From the NCBI GenBank assembly GCA_017440805.1, contig JAFSGN010000003.1:1-43167 (forward strand): a stretch of DNA of 43,167 bases. The letters are read 5' to 3'. This document shows positions 8,200-17,571 of this stretch, piece by piece. The position numbers and the translations under genes are program-made. Numbering within the stretch: the first letter of the stretch is position 1; the number at the start of each line of letters is the position of its first letter. The notes beneath the pieces are model-generated. The model was not told the DNA's origin, made no database searches, and worked only from the letters and a program-made list of their open reading frames with translations. Source of the stretch: Clostridia bacterium (lineage in GTDB: Bacteria > Bacillota > Clostridia > Oscillospirales > SIG627).

Positions 8200-10020
8200 A
8201 TGACTCAAGAAAATATTAGAAATATTGCTATTATAGCACATGTTGACCACGGAAAAACCACCCTTGTAGACGCAATGCTCAAGCAAACAGGCACATTCAG
8301 AGAAAATGAACAGGTTGCGGAAAGAATAATGGACTCCAACGATCTCGAAAAAGAACGTGGAATAACTATTCTTGCAAAAAATACATCTTTGGCATATAAA
8401 GATTATCGGATAAATATTGTTGACACACCGGGACACGCAGATTTCGGCGGCGAAGTTGAAAGAAGTCTTTCCATGGTAGACGGTGTTTTGTTGCTTGTAG
8501 ATGCTTTTGAAGGATGTATGCCACAAACAAGAACTGTTTTGAAAAAAGCATTATCAATGGGACTTGTCCCGATAATTGTTGTAAATAAAGTTGATCGCCC
8601 CAACGCTCGTCCCAGCCAGGTTCTTGACGAAATGCTGGAACTTTTTATAGAACTTGATGCTACAGATGAGCAAATCGACTCTCCTGTTGTATATGCCTCC
8701 GGTCGTGACGGATGGGCAAGTTTCACACCACAAAAGGAAAACAATGATTTAGGTATTCTTTTTGATCTTATTGTTGATAAGATTCCCTCCCCTAAAGGTA
8801 ATCCCGACGAGCCATTCCAGATGATTGTTTCAAACATCGACTTTAACGAATACACTGGACGCATTGCCATCGGTCGTATTTCAAGAGGTCAAATTTCGGA
8901 AAAAACCTTTGTATCGGTTTGCAAACTTGACGGAAGTGTTGCAAAAGTAAAAATCGGCGGACTTTATATGTTTGACGGATTGAAGAGAAGTCAGGTTACC
9001 TCTGCTTCTGCCGGTGACATTGTTTGCATGACCGGAATTACCGACATCAACATCGGCGAAACTGTTTGTGATGTGCAAAATCCAGACCCGTTACCGTTTG
9101 TTGAAATAGAACAACCTGTTCTTAGCATGAATTTTCTTGTAAACAACAGCCCCTTTGCAGGCAAAGAAGGCACTTTTGTTACAACCCGCCATCTCCGCGA
9201 ACGGCTTATGAGGGAACTTGAATCCAATATCAGCCTTAAGGTTGAAGAGACAGACAATACAGACACATTCAAGGTTTCTGGCCGTGGAGAACTTCACCTC
9301 TCGGTTCTTATTGAAAACATGCGTCGCCAGGGATATGAATTCCAGGTATCGAAGCCCACAGTTATTACAAAAGAGGTTGACGGTGTGATTTGCGAACCAT
9401 ACGAGAAATTATTTATTGATGTTCCGGATGAATACAGCGGAACAGTTATTGAGAATGTTTCAAACCGTAAAGGCGACCTCACAAATATGACACCTATTTC
9501 CACCGAATTTACCCGCATTGAATTTTTAATTCCTTCACGGGGTCTTATCGGTTGCAGAAGTGAACTTATGACACTTACAAAAGGCACTGCCATTGTAAAC
9601 TCCGTTTTTGAGGATTATTTCCCCGCAAAAGGTGTTATAAGCGACCGGACACGCGGTTCGCTTGTTGCCTGGGAAGATGGTTGTACAACATCATACGGTT
9701 TATTCAATGCGCAGGACAGAGGAACAATGTTTATCGGTGTTAACACCGATGTTTATGAGGGTATGATTATAGGTGAAAACAATGAAAGCAGTGATCTGGT
9801 TGTAAACCCCTGTAAGAAAAAACACCTCACTTCTATTCGTTCTACCGGTGCAGATGAAGCGCTCAGACTTGTTCCTCCCCGCATAATGTCTCTTGAAAGA
9901 TGCCTTGAATTTATTGCAGACGACGAGCTTCTTGAAGTTACGCCATCTTCGCTCCGCCTTCGTAAAAAAATACTGAGCAATGAACAACGCGCAAAAATAC
10001 GGGCAAAGGCTACCAAATGA
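8200..10020 (+). CDS. typA: ribosome-associated GTPase TypA/BipA
   Basis: Translational GTPase of the EF-G/LepA class that binds the ribosome and helps assembly or stress adaptation. The 606-residue length is standard. The GTPase domain shows G1 AHVDHGKT (13-20), G2 around RGITI, G3 DTPGH and G4 NKVD, followed by the beta-barrel domain, EF-G-like domains and the BipA-specific C-terminal domain with GTRGS-like motif DRTRGSL. The ATG follows a GGAAAGG site. The next gene starts within its stop codon, so the two are coupled. Confidence 0.97.
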   Translation: MTQENIRNIAIIAHVDHGKTTLVDAMLKQTGTFRENEQVAERIMDSNDLEKERGITILAKNTSLAYKDYRINIVDTPGHADFGGEVERSLSMVDGVLLLVDAFEGCMPQTRTVLKKALSMGLVPIIVVNKVDRPNARPSQVLDEMLELFIELDATDEQIDSPVVYASGRDGWASFTPQKENNDLGILFDLIVDKIPSPKGNPDEPFQMIVSNIDFNEYTGRIAIGRISRGQISEKTFVSVCKLDGSVAKVKIGGLYMFDGLKRSQVTSASAGDIVCMTGITDINIGETVCDVQNPDPLPFVEIEQPVLSMNFLVNNSPFAGKEGTFVTTRHLRERLMRELESNISLKVEETDNTDTFKVSGRGELHLSVLIENMRRQGYEFQVSKPTVITKEVDGVICEPYEKLFIDVPDEYSGTVIENVSNRKGDLTNMTPISTEFTRIEFLIPSRGLIGCRSELMTLTKGTAIVNSVFEDYFPAKGVISDRTRGSLVAWEDGCTTSYGLFNAQDRGTMFIGVNTDVYEGMIIGENNESSDLVVNPCKKKHLTSIRSTGADEALRLVPPRIMSLERCLEFIADDELLEVTPSSLRLRKKILSNEQRAKIRAKATK

Positions 10021-10631
10021 AAATACTTACTTTCATTCTCGGTTCTATCCGTACAAATTCCTATCTATGCGTTGACACAGACACTTTAAAGTGTGTTGTG
10101 GTTGACCCCGGATGTGACGGCGAAGGAATCTACGCAAAAATTGCAGAACGAGGGCTTGACTTAGAGTATATACTTCTCACACACGGCCATTTTGACCATA
10201 TAATGGCGTCAGGTGTTTTAAAAGAGAAAACAGGTGCAAAAATAGCTGTTCACGCCCTGGATTATGAACTGTTATGTAATCCGATGCTCAGTTACGCAAT
10301 GCAATTTGCGGGAAGCAATTTTACATGTTCTGCCGATACTATTTTAAATGACGGAGATATAGTCAAATCCGGAAACATGAACTTTAAAGTCATCCATACT
10401 CCCGGTCATACAAAAGGTTCTTGTACTTTTTTAACGGAAGGTGCACTTTTCACCGGAGACACTCTCTTTTGTGACGGTGTGGGGCGTACTGACTTATACG
10501 GCGGTAATGATAAAGTTCTTAAGGAATCCCTGAAAAAACTTTTCAACTTAAAAGAAGATTACAAAATTTATCCCGGTCATGGAAACTTTTCAAAACTTTC
10601 CAAGGAAAAAAATAATTTTTTGTTTATATGA
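10017..10631 (+). CDS. MBL-fold metallohydrolase (glyoxalase II-like)
   Basis: A 204-residue binuclear metal hydrolase of the metallo-beta-lactamase fold. The metal motif THGHFDH (His56, His58, Asp60, His61), the downstream HTPGHTKGS histidine, the bridging aspartate in FTGDTLF and the final YPGHG histidine are all present. It resembles the YcbL/glyoxalase II-like group acting on thioesters, but a short C-terminus makes a true glyoxalase II unsure. The ATG overlaps the typA stop as ATGA, showing coupled translation. Confidence 0.9.
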   Translation: MKILTFILGSIRTNSYLCVDTDTLKCVVVDPGCDGEGIYAKIAERGLDLEYILLTHGHFDHIMASGVLKEKTGAKIAVHALDYELLCNPMLSYAMQFAGSNFTCSADTILNDGDIVKSGNMNFKVIHTPGHTKGSCTFLTEGALFTGDTLFCDGVGRTDLYGGNDKVLKESLKKLFNLKEDYKIYPGHGNFSKLSKEKNNFLFI

Positions 10632-10638
10632 TTATTTG

Positions 10639-10659
10639 CCGTTTGCAAACAGCAAACGG
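10639..10659. other. GC-rich hairpin before tRNA-Arg
   Basis: CCGTTTGC, loop AAACA, GCAAACGG. It has no T run, so it is not a classical terminator; it may be a 3' end or a processing structure between the typA operon transcript and the tRNA. Confidence 0.4.
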
Positions 10660-10664
10660 AATAT

Positions 10665-10739
10665 GCCCTCTTAGTTAAATGGATATAATAAACCCCTCCT
10701 AAGGGTTAGTTATGCGTTCGATTCGCGTAGGGGGTGCCA
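10665..10739 (+). tRNA. tRNA-Arg (anticodon CCT)
   Basis: A full 75-base cloverleaf: acceptor strands GCCCTCT and AGGGGGT, anticodon stem AACCC/GGGTT (10691-10707) with loop CTCCTAA giving anticodon CCT, T-arm ATGCG-TTCGATT-CGCGT, discriminator G and encoded CCA end. It reads AGG codons. It is followed at once by a strong terminator. Confidence 0.95.
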
Positions 10740-10740
10740 A

Positions 10741-10795
10741 AAAACACTGCATCAGAATGAATTAATAATTCATTCTGATGCAGTGTTTTTTTTTG
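10741..10795. terminator. strong bidirectional terminator
   Basis: A perfect stem of over 20 bp (10743-10763 with 10767-10787) and a three-base loop, with A run on the left and T run on the right. It ends the tRNA transcript and the convergent envelope operon. Confidence 0.95.
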
Positions 10796-10811
10796 ATATT
10801 ATATCGATATT

Positions 10812-11354
10812 CTAAACATTAAAGCCCATCTGATATGCCCGATTTAATATTTCATTTCCAATGATATCACCAGTCTCGGTTACGCCACCGCAAAACAGAC
10901 TTCCGGCAAGTCTGGACTTATCAAAACATTCAACCCAACCGCCAATTGTTTCAACTGCCCGTCTGTCTGTATCTGACGAATCGTCGGTTGCGGCAGTCAA
11001 AAGATATACATCACGGAATTTGTAATCCACATAGTAAATAGGATTTGCCCTGTCCATAACAGTTTTAAGTTGTGCCGAAATATTATAGTAATAAATCGGT
11101 GAAACAAGTACAATTACATCTGACTCCTTGATTTTCTGTGCAATATCATCGGCATCATCTTTCTGAACACAATGCCCGTCCATTCGAGTACCGCACGACA
11201 GACATCCCAGGCAAAAATTCAACTTCTTCCCCTTCAGGTTGATTTTTTCAACCTGGTGTCCGGCATCACCGGCACCTTTCATAAATGCATCTGCCATGGC
11301 TTCAGAATTACCGTTTTTTCGGAAACTTGACGAAATTATCAACACATTTTTCAT
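10812..11354 (-). CDS. NADPH-dependent FMN reductase / flavodoxin-like protein
   Basis: A 180-residue flavoprotein of the NADPH-dependent FMN reductase (iron-sulfur flavoprotein-like) family. The N-terminal SSSFRKNGNSEAMA loop binds the FMN phosphate; the CLGCLSCG motif is the shared CxxCxxC-type cysteine patch of this subgroup; VSPIYYYNISAQLK is the second flavin loop. The ATG at 11354 with GAGGGTG upstream is preferred to a start at 11381. It is the last gene of a minus-strand operon, 38 bases behind an unknown membrane protein. Substrate is unknown. Confidence 0.85.
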   Translation of the reverse strand: MKNVLIISSSFRKNGNSEAMADAFMKGAGDAGHQVEKINLKGKKLNFCLGCLSCGTRMDGHCVQKDDADDIAQKIKESDVIVLVSPIYYYNISAQLKTVMDRANPIYYVDYKFRDVYLLTAATDDSSDTDRRAVETIGGWVECFDKSRLAGSLFCGGVTETGDIIGNEILNRAYQMGFNV

Positions 11355-11392
11355 ACCGACACCCTCTTCATAAAGAATCAATAAAAAAACAC

Positions 11393-12436
11393 TTAATTAT
11401 TAATCTGAGCAAATATTTTATATTCCCCATCAATATTTCGTGCAAAGAAAGTAATATCGGTTATATCACGATAGTCTTTTTTGCCGTACATCTTGAGAAT
11501 ATGAGTAAACGAAATACGCAAAGACACAGTATTTTTATCATACCTCATAAACTCTGTTGTCTGTTCGTCTTCAAATCCGTATCCCGAATGGTCAAGAGCA
11601 AATATATTAAGCACCGACTGTATACTTTTATACAAATCTGTTCCTCTTTCGTAATACACAAGTACAGATGCCTTTGTAGCGTCGTGCTGCATACACATTG
11701 CATATTGTCTGGCGGCGTTCAGAAGCAATTGAGTAATTTCAGGGTCCTGGGTATCATATATTATTTCTTCTGTATAAATTCCGTCTGTTTCTATTAATTG
11801 AGGTGAATTTCTGTTGCGGTCTGTAACTGTTGCACAGGGTTCTTTTGTAAGACCTGATACAGTGTATGTTGCCCATCTTGGTGCAGGTACATTGTCCGGA
11901 AGATATGCAGAATTCTTATGCGGAACAATCTCGGTAATATAGTCCGGAGAAACAACAACTCCGTTAATTTTCAATTCGGAGGTATCAAGAAGTTTATAAG
12001 TTTTTGATATCTGTCCTGAAATATGAAGTTTGAGTTCGCAAGGAAAATATTCTCCGTTCTCGTCAATTTTCAAGGCGAAAGATGCTATTTTATAGTCACC
12101 CTTTTTTACAATATACCTTTTTGTCTCATCATCGGAATTTGACGAAATATTGGCATATGAAAGTTCTTCCGAAAGATAATCCAAAATAAAATTTTCCATA
12201 TCCGTGTCCGTCTCAAATTCGCAAGGGGTGATGCCTGACATTTTAACAATTTCAGGCACATTCTTATTTACAAACATATCTTCAAAAAAGCGTCTTGAAA
12301 TTGTTTCCGGTATTCTCTCATTATATGCCGAAATAACACCGTTAAACCAGACCGAAAACAAGCATAAAAATGCAACAAGAAAAAGTAATACTACAAAATA
12401 AATTTTATAAAAAAGAGGCAGTCTGAATTTTTTCAC
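11393..12436 (-). CDS. unknown single-pass membrane protein
   Basis: A 347-residue protein I do not recognise. It has a basic start, one membrane helix (about residues 8-30) and a large extracellular part with alternating strands, resembling a surface-exposed accessory domain. The GTG start at 12436 overlaps the stop of the upstream phosphodiester glycosidase gene as GTGA, with AGGAGG seven bases ahead, so the two are translationally coupled and probably act together at the cell surface. Confidence 0.75.
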   Translation of the reverse strand: MKKFRLPLFYKIYFVVLLFLVAFLCLFSVWFNGVISAYNERIPETISRRFFEDMFVNKNVPEIVKMSGITPCEFETDTDMENFILDYLSEELSYANISSNSDDETKRYIVKKGDYKIASFALKIDENGEYFPCELKLHISGQISKTYKLLDTSELKINGVVVSPDYITEIVPHKNSAYLPDNVPAPRWATYTVSGLTKEPCATVTDRNRNSPQLIETDGIYTEEIIYDTQDPEITQLLLNAARQYAMCMQHDATKASVLVYYERGTDLYKSIQSVLNIFALDHSGYGFEDEQTTEFMRYDKNTVSLRISFTHILKMYGKKDYRDITDITFFARNIDGEYKIFAQINN

Positions 12437-13596
12437 TGTGCCACCTCCTCTGTCAATTCCTTTGAAACGCAAATAAATGTGGGCATTCTGCGGGGATTTG
12501 TAAATGCTTTATATCTGTTTACAAGTCCTCTTTTCTGATATTCATCAAGTTTGGTTGTATCATAATCATACTTATTGAAATAGTCCTCATAATACATAAG
12601 ACTTGATGAACCTCCGTCAAGCATTCCGGCAACAACAGCATTATATTTCATTAATACATCTATAACATCATTTCTTGTAGCACCCAAACTGCTGGCACTT
12701 CTGCCGTCTGTAACAAGCAAAATCATGGTGCCGTCAACACTTTGACCGATAGCGGTACGCTGTGCTGTGCCTGTATTATAATCAGAATAGTGAATGGTAA
12801 TCTGACCATCCTTGTTTGTTATAAGAGTGTTACCGTTCTGAAAACTCACACCGTCTCTGATTCCGATTTCATCTGCTTGTTTCTTTGTCATCGACTCTGT
12901 AACAACAAGTCTGTTATTTTTATCAAACCCTATAAATGTGCGTTTAAGACCATCATTCCACACACATTCCCCTTTGGAATATGTAAGTCCCATAGGATTA
13001 TTTCCTGTTCCCTGTCCGCCCGGGTCTGCGAACTCACCTGCATTTATTATTGCATCCGGTTGTTCTTTTTTTGCCATGTCAAATATATTTATGCCCATAA
13101 GATTGTTCTTAAAGTCGCTGGAGGTTCCTATGTAGAGTCGGGACGGGTCTTTAACAAGAAGAACATATCCCGTAAATGTTGGACCTGTTACGGTTTCAAG
13201 TATCATTCCGTCAATGGCATTTTCCCACTTATCATGTGTTATCTGGGAAACCTGAACAGAATCCTGCGTGTAATAATCCTCTATCGACATTACATCGGTG
13301 TTTATGATATAACTGTCCGATACAATTTTGTCGACCGTTTCCTGAGGCATAAAAAGTCCAGGAAGCCATTTGGTTGCACTTGCCTGAGTGGCAGACAATA
13401 CAAGACGGTTGCGAAGCGGCTCACATTCTCCGTTTACAAGTACATTAATTGCGGTAATTAAAAATACAACAGCAAAAATAACAAAAGTAAATACACAAAG
13501 CAAGACACGGCGTATAACCGTACCTGCAGTAATTGACTTTTTATTTTTGTTTTTTCTGGTATAAGGTAATTTCCTGGTATTTAATTCCTCTGACAT
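12433..13596 (-). CDS. phosphodiester glycosidase (NAGPA domain) membrane protein
   Basis: A 387-residue protein with a basic N-terminus, a membrane helix (about 27-50), and an extracellular phosphodiester glycosidase (NAGPA, formerly DUF2233) domain. Motifs of the family seen are INAGEFADPGG, NPMGLTYSKGE, LLVTDGR and the C-terminal GMLDGGSSSLMYY. Family members cleave sugar-1-phosphodiester bonds, for example uncovering or trimming phospho-linked sugars on exopolysaccharides. Position between a GT2-GtrA fusion and a coupled membrane protein suggests surface polymer modification. The natural substrate is unknown. Confidence 0.88.
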   Translation of the reverse strand: MSEELNTRKLPYTRKNKNKKSITAGTVIRRVLLCVFTFVIFAVVFLITAINVLVNGECEPLRNRLVLSATQASATKWLPGLFMPQETVDKIVSDSYIINTDVMSIEDYYTQDSVQVSQITHDKWENAIDGMILETVTGPTFTGYVLLVKDPSRLYIGTSSDFKNNLMGINIFDMAKKEQPDAIINAGEFADPGGQGTGNNPMGLTYSKGECVWNDGLKRTFIGFDKNNRLVVTESMTKKQADEIGIRDGVSFQNGNTLITNKDGQITIHYSDYNTGTAQRTAIGQSVDGTMILLVTDGRSASSLGATRNDVIDVLMKYNAVVAGMLDGGSSSLMYYEDYFNKYDYDTTKLDEYQKRGLVNRYKAFTNPRRMPTFICVSKELTEEVAQ

Positions 13597-13619
13597 AAAA
13601 CAAGCCTTTCAATTAATTT

Positions 13620-14660
13620 TTATTTTTTGAAAATCCACTTTTTCTGAATCAGATAATTTGCGCAAAACAGCAGAATATCAATGATAATTTTCATTAAAAC
13701 AATGATTGCCGATTTTTCACCGAGTTTTAACAGCACTGAAACTCCCTGAACACCAAAAGCAGAAACCAGCATTGTAGGAATTGCTATCAGATAATATTTC
13801 AAAACTGCTTTCAATATCGGCTCTTTGCTTTTAAACACAACTTTTTTATTTAGCAAAAAATTTAGCATTGATGAAAAAACACGCGCAATAACTGTAGAGG
13901 CAACAACTCCTCTACCAAAAAAGTCAATTAAAACCGAAAATATTACAATATCCGCCAAAAATGCCGCAAAAGAACTGAAAACATATTTTAAAATTAGAGA
14001 AAAAATACGCAGTGTATCTTTTACAGGGTGAAAATGTGTGGATTTGTTTTCGTCAATATATACTGTTTCAATTTTAATCTGGCCGAGATTTGCATTCAGA
14101 CTTTTAAGTGCCAATAAAACATTGGTTTCGTATTCAAAGCGGTCACCTTCAATTTCTGTCATAGACTTCAAAAGGTTGGCAGGAATAGCGCGGAGTCCTG
14201 TCTGGGTGTCTTTTATAACCATTCCGCAACACACAGCAAATGCCAATGTACTCAGACGATTGCCGATACGGCTTTTAGGCGGCACATCCGGCAATGAAAA
14301 ATCTCTTACTCCAAGTACAAATTTTCCGCTGTCAATCATCTCACGGCACACACTGAGCATATCTTTGCCGAGATGCTGACCATCTCCGTCACAGGTTACA
14401 ACCCCTAACGAATCGGGTCTGTTTTCAATAACATATTTAATTGCGGTTTTGAGTGCTGCACCTTTCCCACGATTTTTCTCATGAACAAGAAGTGTTATGT
14501 CATTTCCGCAAGGAAAATAACACTTATTTTCGTCTTTGCTCCCGTCATCAACAAGTATAATGTCACCAAAACCGTTTCTGCGGACATCTTCAACAACCTG
14601 AAGAAGTCTTTGGTCGGGATTAAGTGAAGGAATAATCACACTTATATTTCTCAATGCCAT
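13620..14660 (-). CDS. GT2 glycosyltransferase fused to GtrA flippase-like domain
   Basis: A 346-residue fusion. Residues 1-210 form a DPM1-like family 2 glycosyltransferase (VDDGS around 37-41, DXD motif in DGDGQH at 91-96), expected to load a sugar onto a polyprenyl phosphate. From about 220 on, four hydrophobic helices match GtrA, a small membrane protein proposed to flip polyprenyl-linked sugars. One protein would thus both make and translocate the sugar donor. The ATG at 14660 has GGAG only three bases away, which is tight, but no better start exists. It sits in an envelope operon with CapA-like and phosphodiester glycosidase genes. Confidence 0.9.
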   Translation of the reverse strand: MALRNISVIIPSLNPDQRLLQVVEDVRRNGFGDIILVDDGSKDENKCYFPCGNDITLLVHEKNRGKGAALKTAIKYVIENRPDSLGVVTCDGDGQHLGKDMLSVCREMIDSGKFVLGVRDFSLPDVPPKSRIGNRLSTLAFAVCCGMVIKDTQTGLRAIPANLLKSMTEIEGDRFEYETNVLLALKSLNANLGQIKIETVYIDENKSTHFHPVKDTLRIFSLILKYVFSSFAAFLADIVIFSVLIDFFGRGVVASTVIARVFSSMLNFLLNKKVVFKSKEPILKAVLKYYLIAIPTMLVSAFGVQGVSVLLKLGEKSAIIVLMKIIIDILLFCANYLIQKKWIFKK

Positions 14661-14705
14661 CAACTCCGTTTTTTGAATTTCAACATATTACAGCATGACA
14701 CAGAC

Positions 14706-15941
14706 CTATCCGGCAAACTTCTCCTTAAATTCCACAGAAAGATATTGCTCGTCTATTGTATCAGTTACATAGTTTATCAATTTGTCATATACATAGGTGT
14801 TTTTATAATAGTTTTTCACTGCATGTAAACCTGCAAGTTCAGGTGTATATTCTGTCATGGGATAAATAATGTTTTCACGGAAAGTCGCAGGATAGTGGCA
14901 AACCGTAGGTGTAAACAACACATTTTCAACTTTTGTTTTTTGTGAACCGCGGCTCACTATATCAAACGATATCATCCCACCTACTGTATTATAATCATAA
15001 TCCTGTTCTGCCAGAAAATTTCCCAGAGAATATACGCACAGTGTCTCATTTCCCTCTTCTCCGGTCAACCATTCAATTGGCTGAAGTACATGAGGATGGT
15101 GACCTATTATAACATCCACACCGCAATCTGCAAATAACTGTGCAACCCGCTTTTGTTCATTACTCGGTTTAAACGCGCCCTCATTACCCCAATGAACAGA
15201 CGCAATAACAAAATCCGATATGTTTTTTGCTATTTCTGCCTGGCGTTTTATGTCATCATCGTTTATGTAAGGGACAACAAGTTCGGAAGACTGTGATTTT
15301 CTTAATCCGTTTGTTTCATAGGTATATGATATAAAAGCAATTCGCAACTGATTTTTTTTGATAACTCTTATATTATCGAAATCTTCAGAGTTTTCGTATC
15401 CGCCAATCATCAGAACATCCAGACCTTTTAAAAATTCTATCGTTCTGGAAAGTCCGTCGGAATTTTGATCCAACATATGATTGTTTGCAATATTTATAAC
15501 ATCAAATCCCAACTCCACAAGGTCATGTCCCAAATCTTGCGGCGAATTAAACCGAGGGTAATAACTTATATCGTATCCATCTCCGCACATAGGAGTTTCC
15601 TGGTTTATAAATGCGATATCGGCACTACTGATATATTTTTCAACTTTGGCATATTGCGGTTTAAAATTATAAAATCTTCCGCCTTCAACGGCTTTAAGGC
15701 GTGCATCCCGTGTATTACCGCCGTATATGATATTATCTCCGCAACCAAGAAAACTCACTTTAAACTCTGCATTTGAAACATCTGTCGGTATTTCAGGCAA
15801 CTGCTCCGCATCAGGCAAAAGTGGAATACTTTCTTGGTAAACAACTGTCCTTTCCATACTGCATCCGGCAAAGCAGAGAAGAATTGCAAATATAAAAAGA
15901 ACAGCAAAAATACAACCTTTTGTTTTCAAAACTTTCTCCAT
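14706..15941 (-). CDS. CapA/PgsA-family lipoprotein (metallophosphatase fold)
   Basis: A 411-residue surface lipoprotein with signal peptide and lipobox CFAGC (Cys27). The body is a poly-gamma-glutamate capsule protein CapA domain, a calcineurin-like fold: FLGCGDNIIYGG, INQETPMCG, NIANNHMLDQ, VHWGNE and GHHPHVLQP carry the metal-binding residues. Despite the name, isolated CapA homologues occur widely without capsule biosynthesis genes, and no capB/capC are here. Gap to the upstream DUF1015 gene is nine bases, so co-expression is likely. Confidence 0.9.
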   Translation of the reverse strand: MEKVLKTKGCIFAVLFIFAILLCFAGCSMERTVVYQESIPLLPDAEQLPEIPTDVSNAEFKVSFLGCGDNIIYGGNTRDARLKAVEGGRFYNFKPQYAKVEKYISSADIAFINQETPMCGDGYDISYYPRFNSPQDLGHDLVELGFDVINIANNHMLDQNSDGLSRTIEFLKGLDVLMIGGYENSEDFDNIRVIKKNQLRIAFISYTYETNGLRKSQSSELVVPYINDDDIKRQAEIAKNISDFVIASVHWGNEGAFKPSNEQKRVAQLFADCGVDVIIGHHPHVLQPIEWLTGEEGNETLCVYSLGNFLAEQDYDYNTVGGMISFDIVSRGSQKTKVENVLFTPTVCHYPATFRENIIYPMTEYTPELAGLHAVKNYYKNTYVYDKLINYVTDTIDEQYLSVEFKEKFAG

Positions 15942-15950
15942 GTCAGAAAA

Positions 15951-17225
15951 TTATCTTATTTTTCTTGCTTCGGTATAGAATCGCTTATCACAAGCCTCGC
16001 CCATAGAAAATGTTTTCCGTGGCAAAGCACCGTCAAGAATTACCGATTTATACAAATCCGCCTTATCCATTGCGTCAAAAATAATACCGAAATTTGCTTT
16101 GTTTTCGCACAATTTTTTTACTACTTCTTCACCATGTATATAGTCTGTTTCGGCACCTTCTACTTCTGCAACATAGTTATCAAGAAAATTCTGTACTGTA
16201 GCAATAGTCAGGTATTCCTTCGGATTGGTAACAGTCACTTTTTTTATTTTTCCGTCAAATACAAACCTGAAAGTCTGACCTTGTTCATTACTGTCAACAC
16301 ACACATTAAATTCATTGGAAAATTCTTCAAGGAACTTTTTGCCGTCACAATTAAATACAACGCGGTGGATAGCCTCGAAAACCAAAGATGAGTCATGGAG
16401 ATTAACAAGTTCGCACAATGCATACCTTGCAGGAGAATTTTTTGCATTCTCCTCACCTATTTCTTTCTTCAAGTTTTCATAATGCGCTTTGGCTGTTGCA
16501 AGAGAGTGATTACCGTCTCCCATTGCAAAAACCAGGGCAGACTCCTCGTTTACGCCATATTTATCGTTAAATAATTTGATATCATCCAATCTGCTGAGTT
16601 TTTTATCCAGCATATCCGAGGCGGCCTCTGACATTCTGTATCCGGTAAGATGTCCCGAATTGTCAAAAAGGTCAAAGTCATACAGTTTTTCAAAAGTGTC
16701 CTTTATTGTACTGTTATATTCTACAATATCGCATGCCTCATCATCAATAAGCATCATAATATGAGGAAGTTCAATAAGGGCGTCACATCTGACCTTAAGT
16801 CTGGGGGGGATTCTTGACACAACCGTTCCTTCGGTTGCACGGATTTTTGACTTTGAGCCAACACTGTAGTCATAATCCTCAAGGTCAACAGAACCTACTA
16901 TTCCCAGTCGTTTGACACCATTTCTCAAAGTTCGTTCAACAAAAATATAACTATTTTTATATTCCTTGAAAACACCGGTCTCAACATATTTTGTCATATA
17001 GGAATTTGCTTTCTTTGTTCTCGTGTCAATATCCGGGGAGTTAAGATATATTTCGGGTATTATCAAATTAAGTGTGGATTCGGAGTCCATTACATAATTC
17101 TGCAATTTATTCCAGTATTCCGGCTCGGAGGTATATTGGTCACAAGCAACAACGCTCCATTTTTTCATTTGCTGACTATCACCCGAAAATTCAGGTAAAA
17201 GAATATCTGTTCTTTTGAATGTCAT
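15951..17225 (-). CDS. DUF1015 family protein
   Basis: A 424-residue soluble protein of the DUF1015 family. Conserved parts visible are the N-terminal ACDQYTSEPEYW, RATEGTVVSRIPPR, and the central AMGDGNHSLATAKAH motif. The biochemical role of this widespread family is not settled; it occurs near amino-acid and serine metabolism genes in other bacteria. The ATG has an AAAGG site twelve bases away. First gene of the envelope operon. Confidence 0.9.
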   Translation of the reverse strand: MTFKRTDILLPEFSGDSQQMKKWSVVACDQYTSEPEYWNKLQNYVMDSESTLNLIIPEIYLNSPDIDTRTKKANSYMTKYVETGVFKEYKNSYIFVERTLRNGVKRLGIVGSVDLEDYDYSVGSKSKIRATEGTVVSRIPPRLKVRCDALIELPHIMMLIDDEACDIVEYNSTIKDTFEKLYDFDLFDNSGHLTGYRMSEAASDMLDKKLSRLDDIKLFNDKYGVNEESALVFAMGDGNHSLATAKAHYENLKKEIGEENAKNSPARYALCELVNLHDSSLVFEAIHRVVFNCDGKKFLEEFSNEFNVCVDSNEQGQTFRFVFDGKIKKVTVTNPKEYLTIATVQNFLDNYVAEVEGAETDYIHGEEVVKKLCENKANFGIIFDAMDKADLYKSVILDGALPRKTFSMGEACDKRFYTEARKIR

Positions 17226-17243
17226 TTTTCATTAACCTTTCCG

Positions 17244-17267
17244 AAAAGACACGATTTGATGTCTTTT
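17244..17267. other. hairpin in the leader of the DUF1015 gene
   Basis: AAAAGACA and TGTCTTTT form a perfect 8-bp stem with an eight-base loop 19 bases before the start codon. The remainder of the gene-free stretch up to 17571 holds a hairpin array (17304-17412), another perfect small hairpin at 17482-17499, and nothing else I recognise. Confidence 0.4.
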
Positions 17268-17303
17268 TCATATAAATAATTTAAAATTAGTAATCGATTT
17301 AGA

Positions 17304-17412
17304 TGCCATTCTTTTTTTGGCGATATACTCACTTCGTTCGTGCGATATATTTGTTTCTCAAATGCGATATAACTCCATTTCATTCCGTTGCGATATGATA
17401 TAAAAAATGGCA
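17304..17412. repeat. hairpin array A: four GCGATAT heptamers, a half element
   Basis: Heptamer GCGATAT occurs at 17320, 17342, 17364 and 17390, 22, 22 and 26 bases apart, separated by mini-hairpin spacers such as ATTTG-TTTCT-CAAAT. The block is flanked by an inverted repeat TGCCATT (17304-17310) / AATGGCA (17406-17412). The first spacer, ACTCACTTCGTTCGT, is identical to that in array D at 39587, so this looks like the left half of that element. Confidence 0.85.
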
Positions 17413-17571
17413 ACTAAAATATACAAGTTATTATGCAAAATATTCTGTTGGCGCATTATTCCTTCCGCACAATTCGAGGTAATTCGACTCGTGTCGAATC
17501 CGGATTAAAAAAATAATACGCATACCAGAGCAGAACTCTCCCTCTTTGTTAAAACCGAGACTGTTACGAAC

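Noticed and set aside
8080..8526. Open frame of 148 codons on the minus strand over the typA promoter
   Set aside because: Overlaps antisense to the GTPase domain of typA and its promoter; Cys- and Phe-rich, no ribosome binding site.
15834..16391. Open frame of 185 codons on the plus strand
   Set aside because: Antisense to the CapA-like and DUF1015 genes; Phe- and Tyr-rich shadow with no motif.
17222..17413. Possible 63-residue protein on the minus strand
   Set aside because: Most of it is translation of hairpin array A; no ribosome binding site; the start lies in the inverted repeat.
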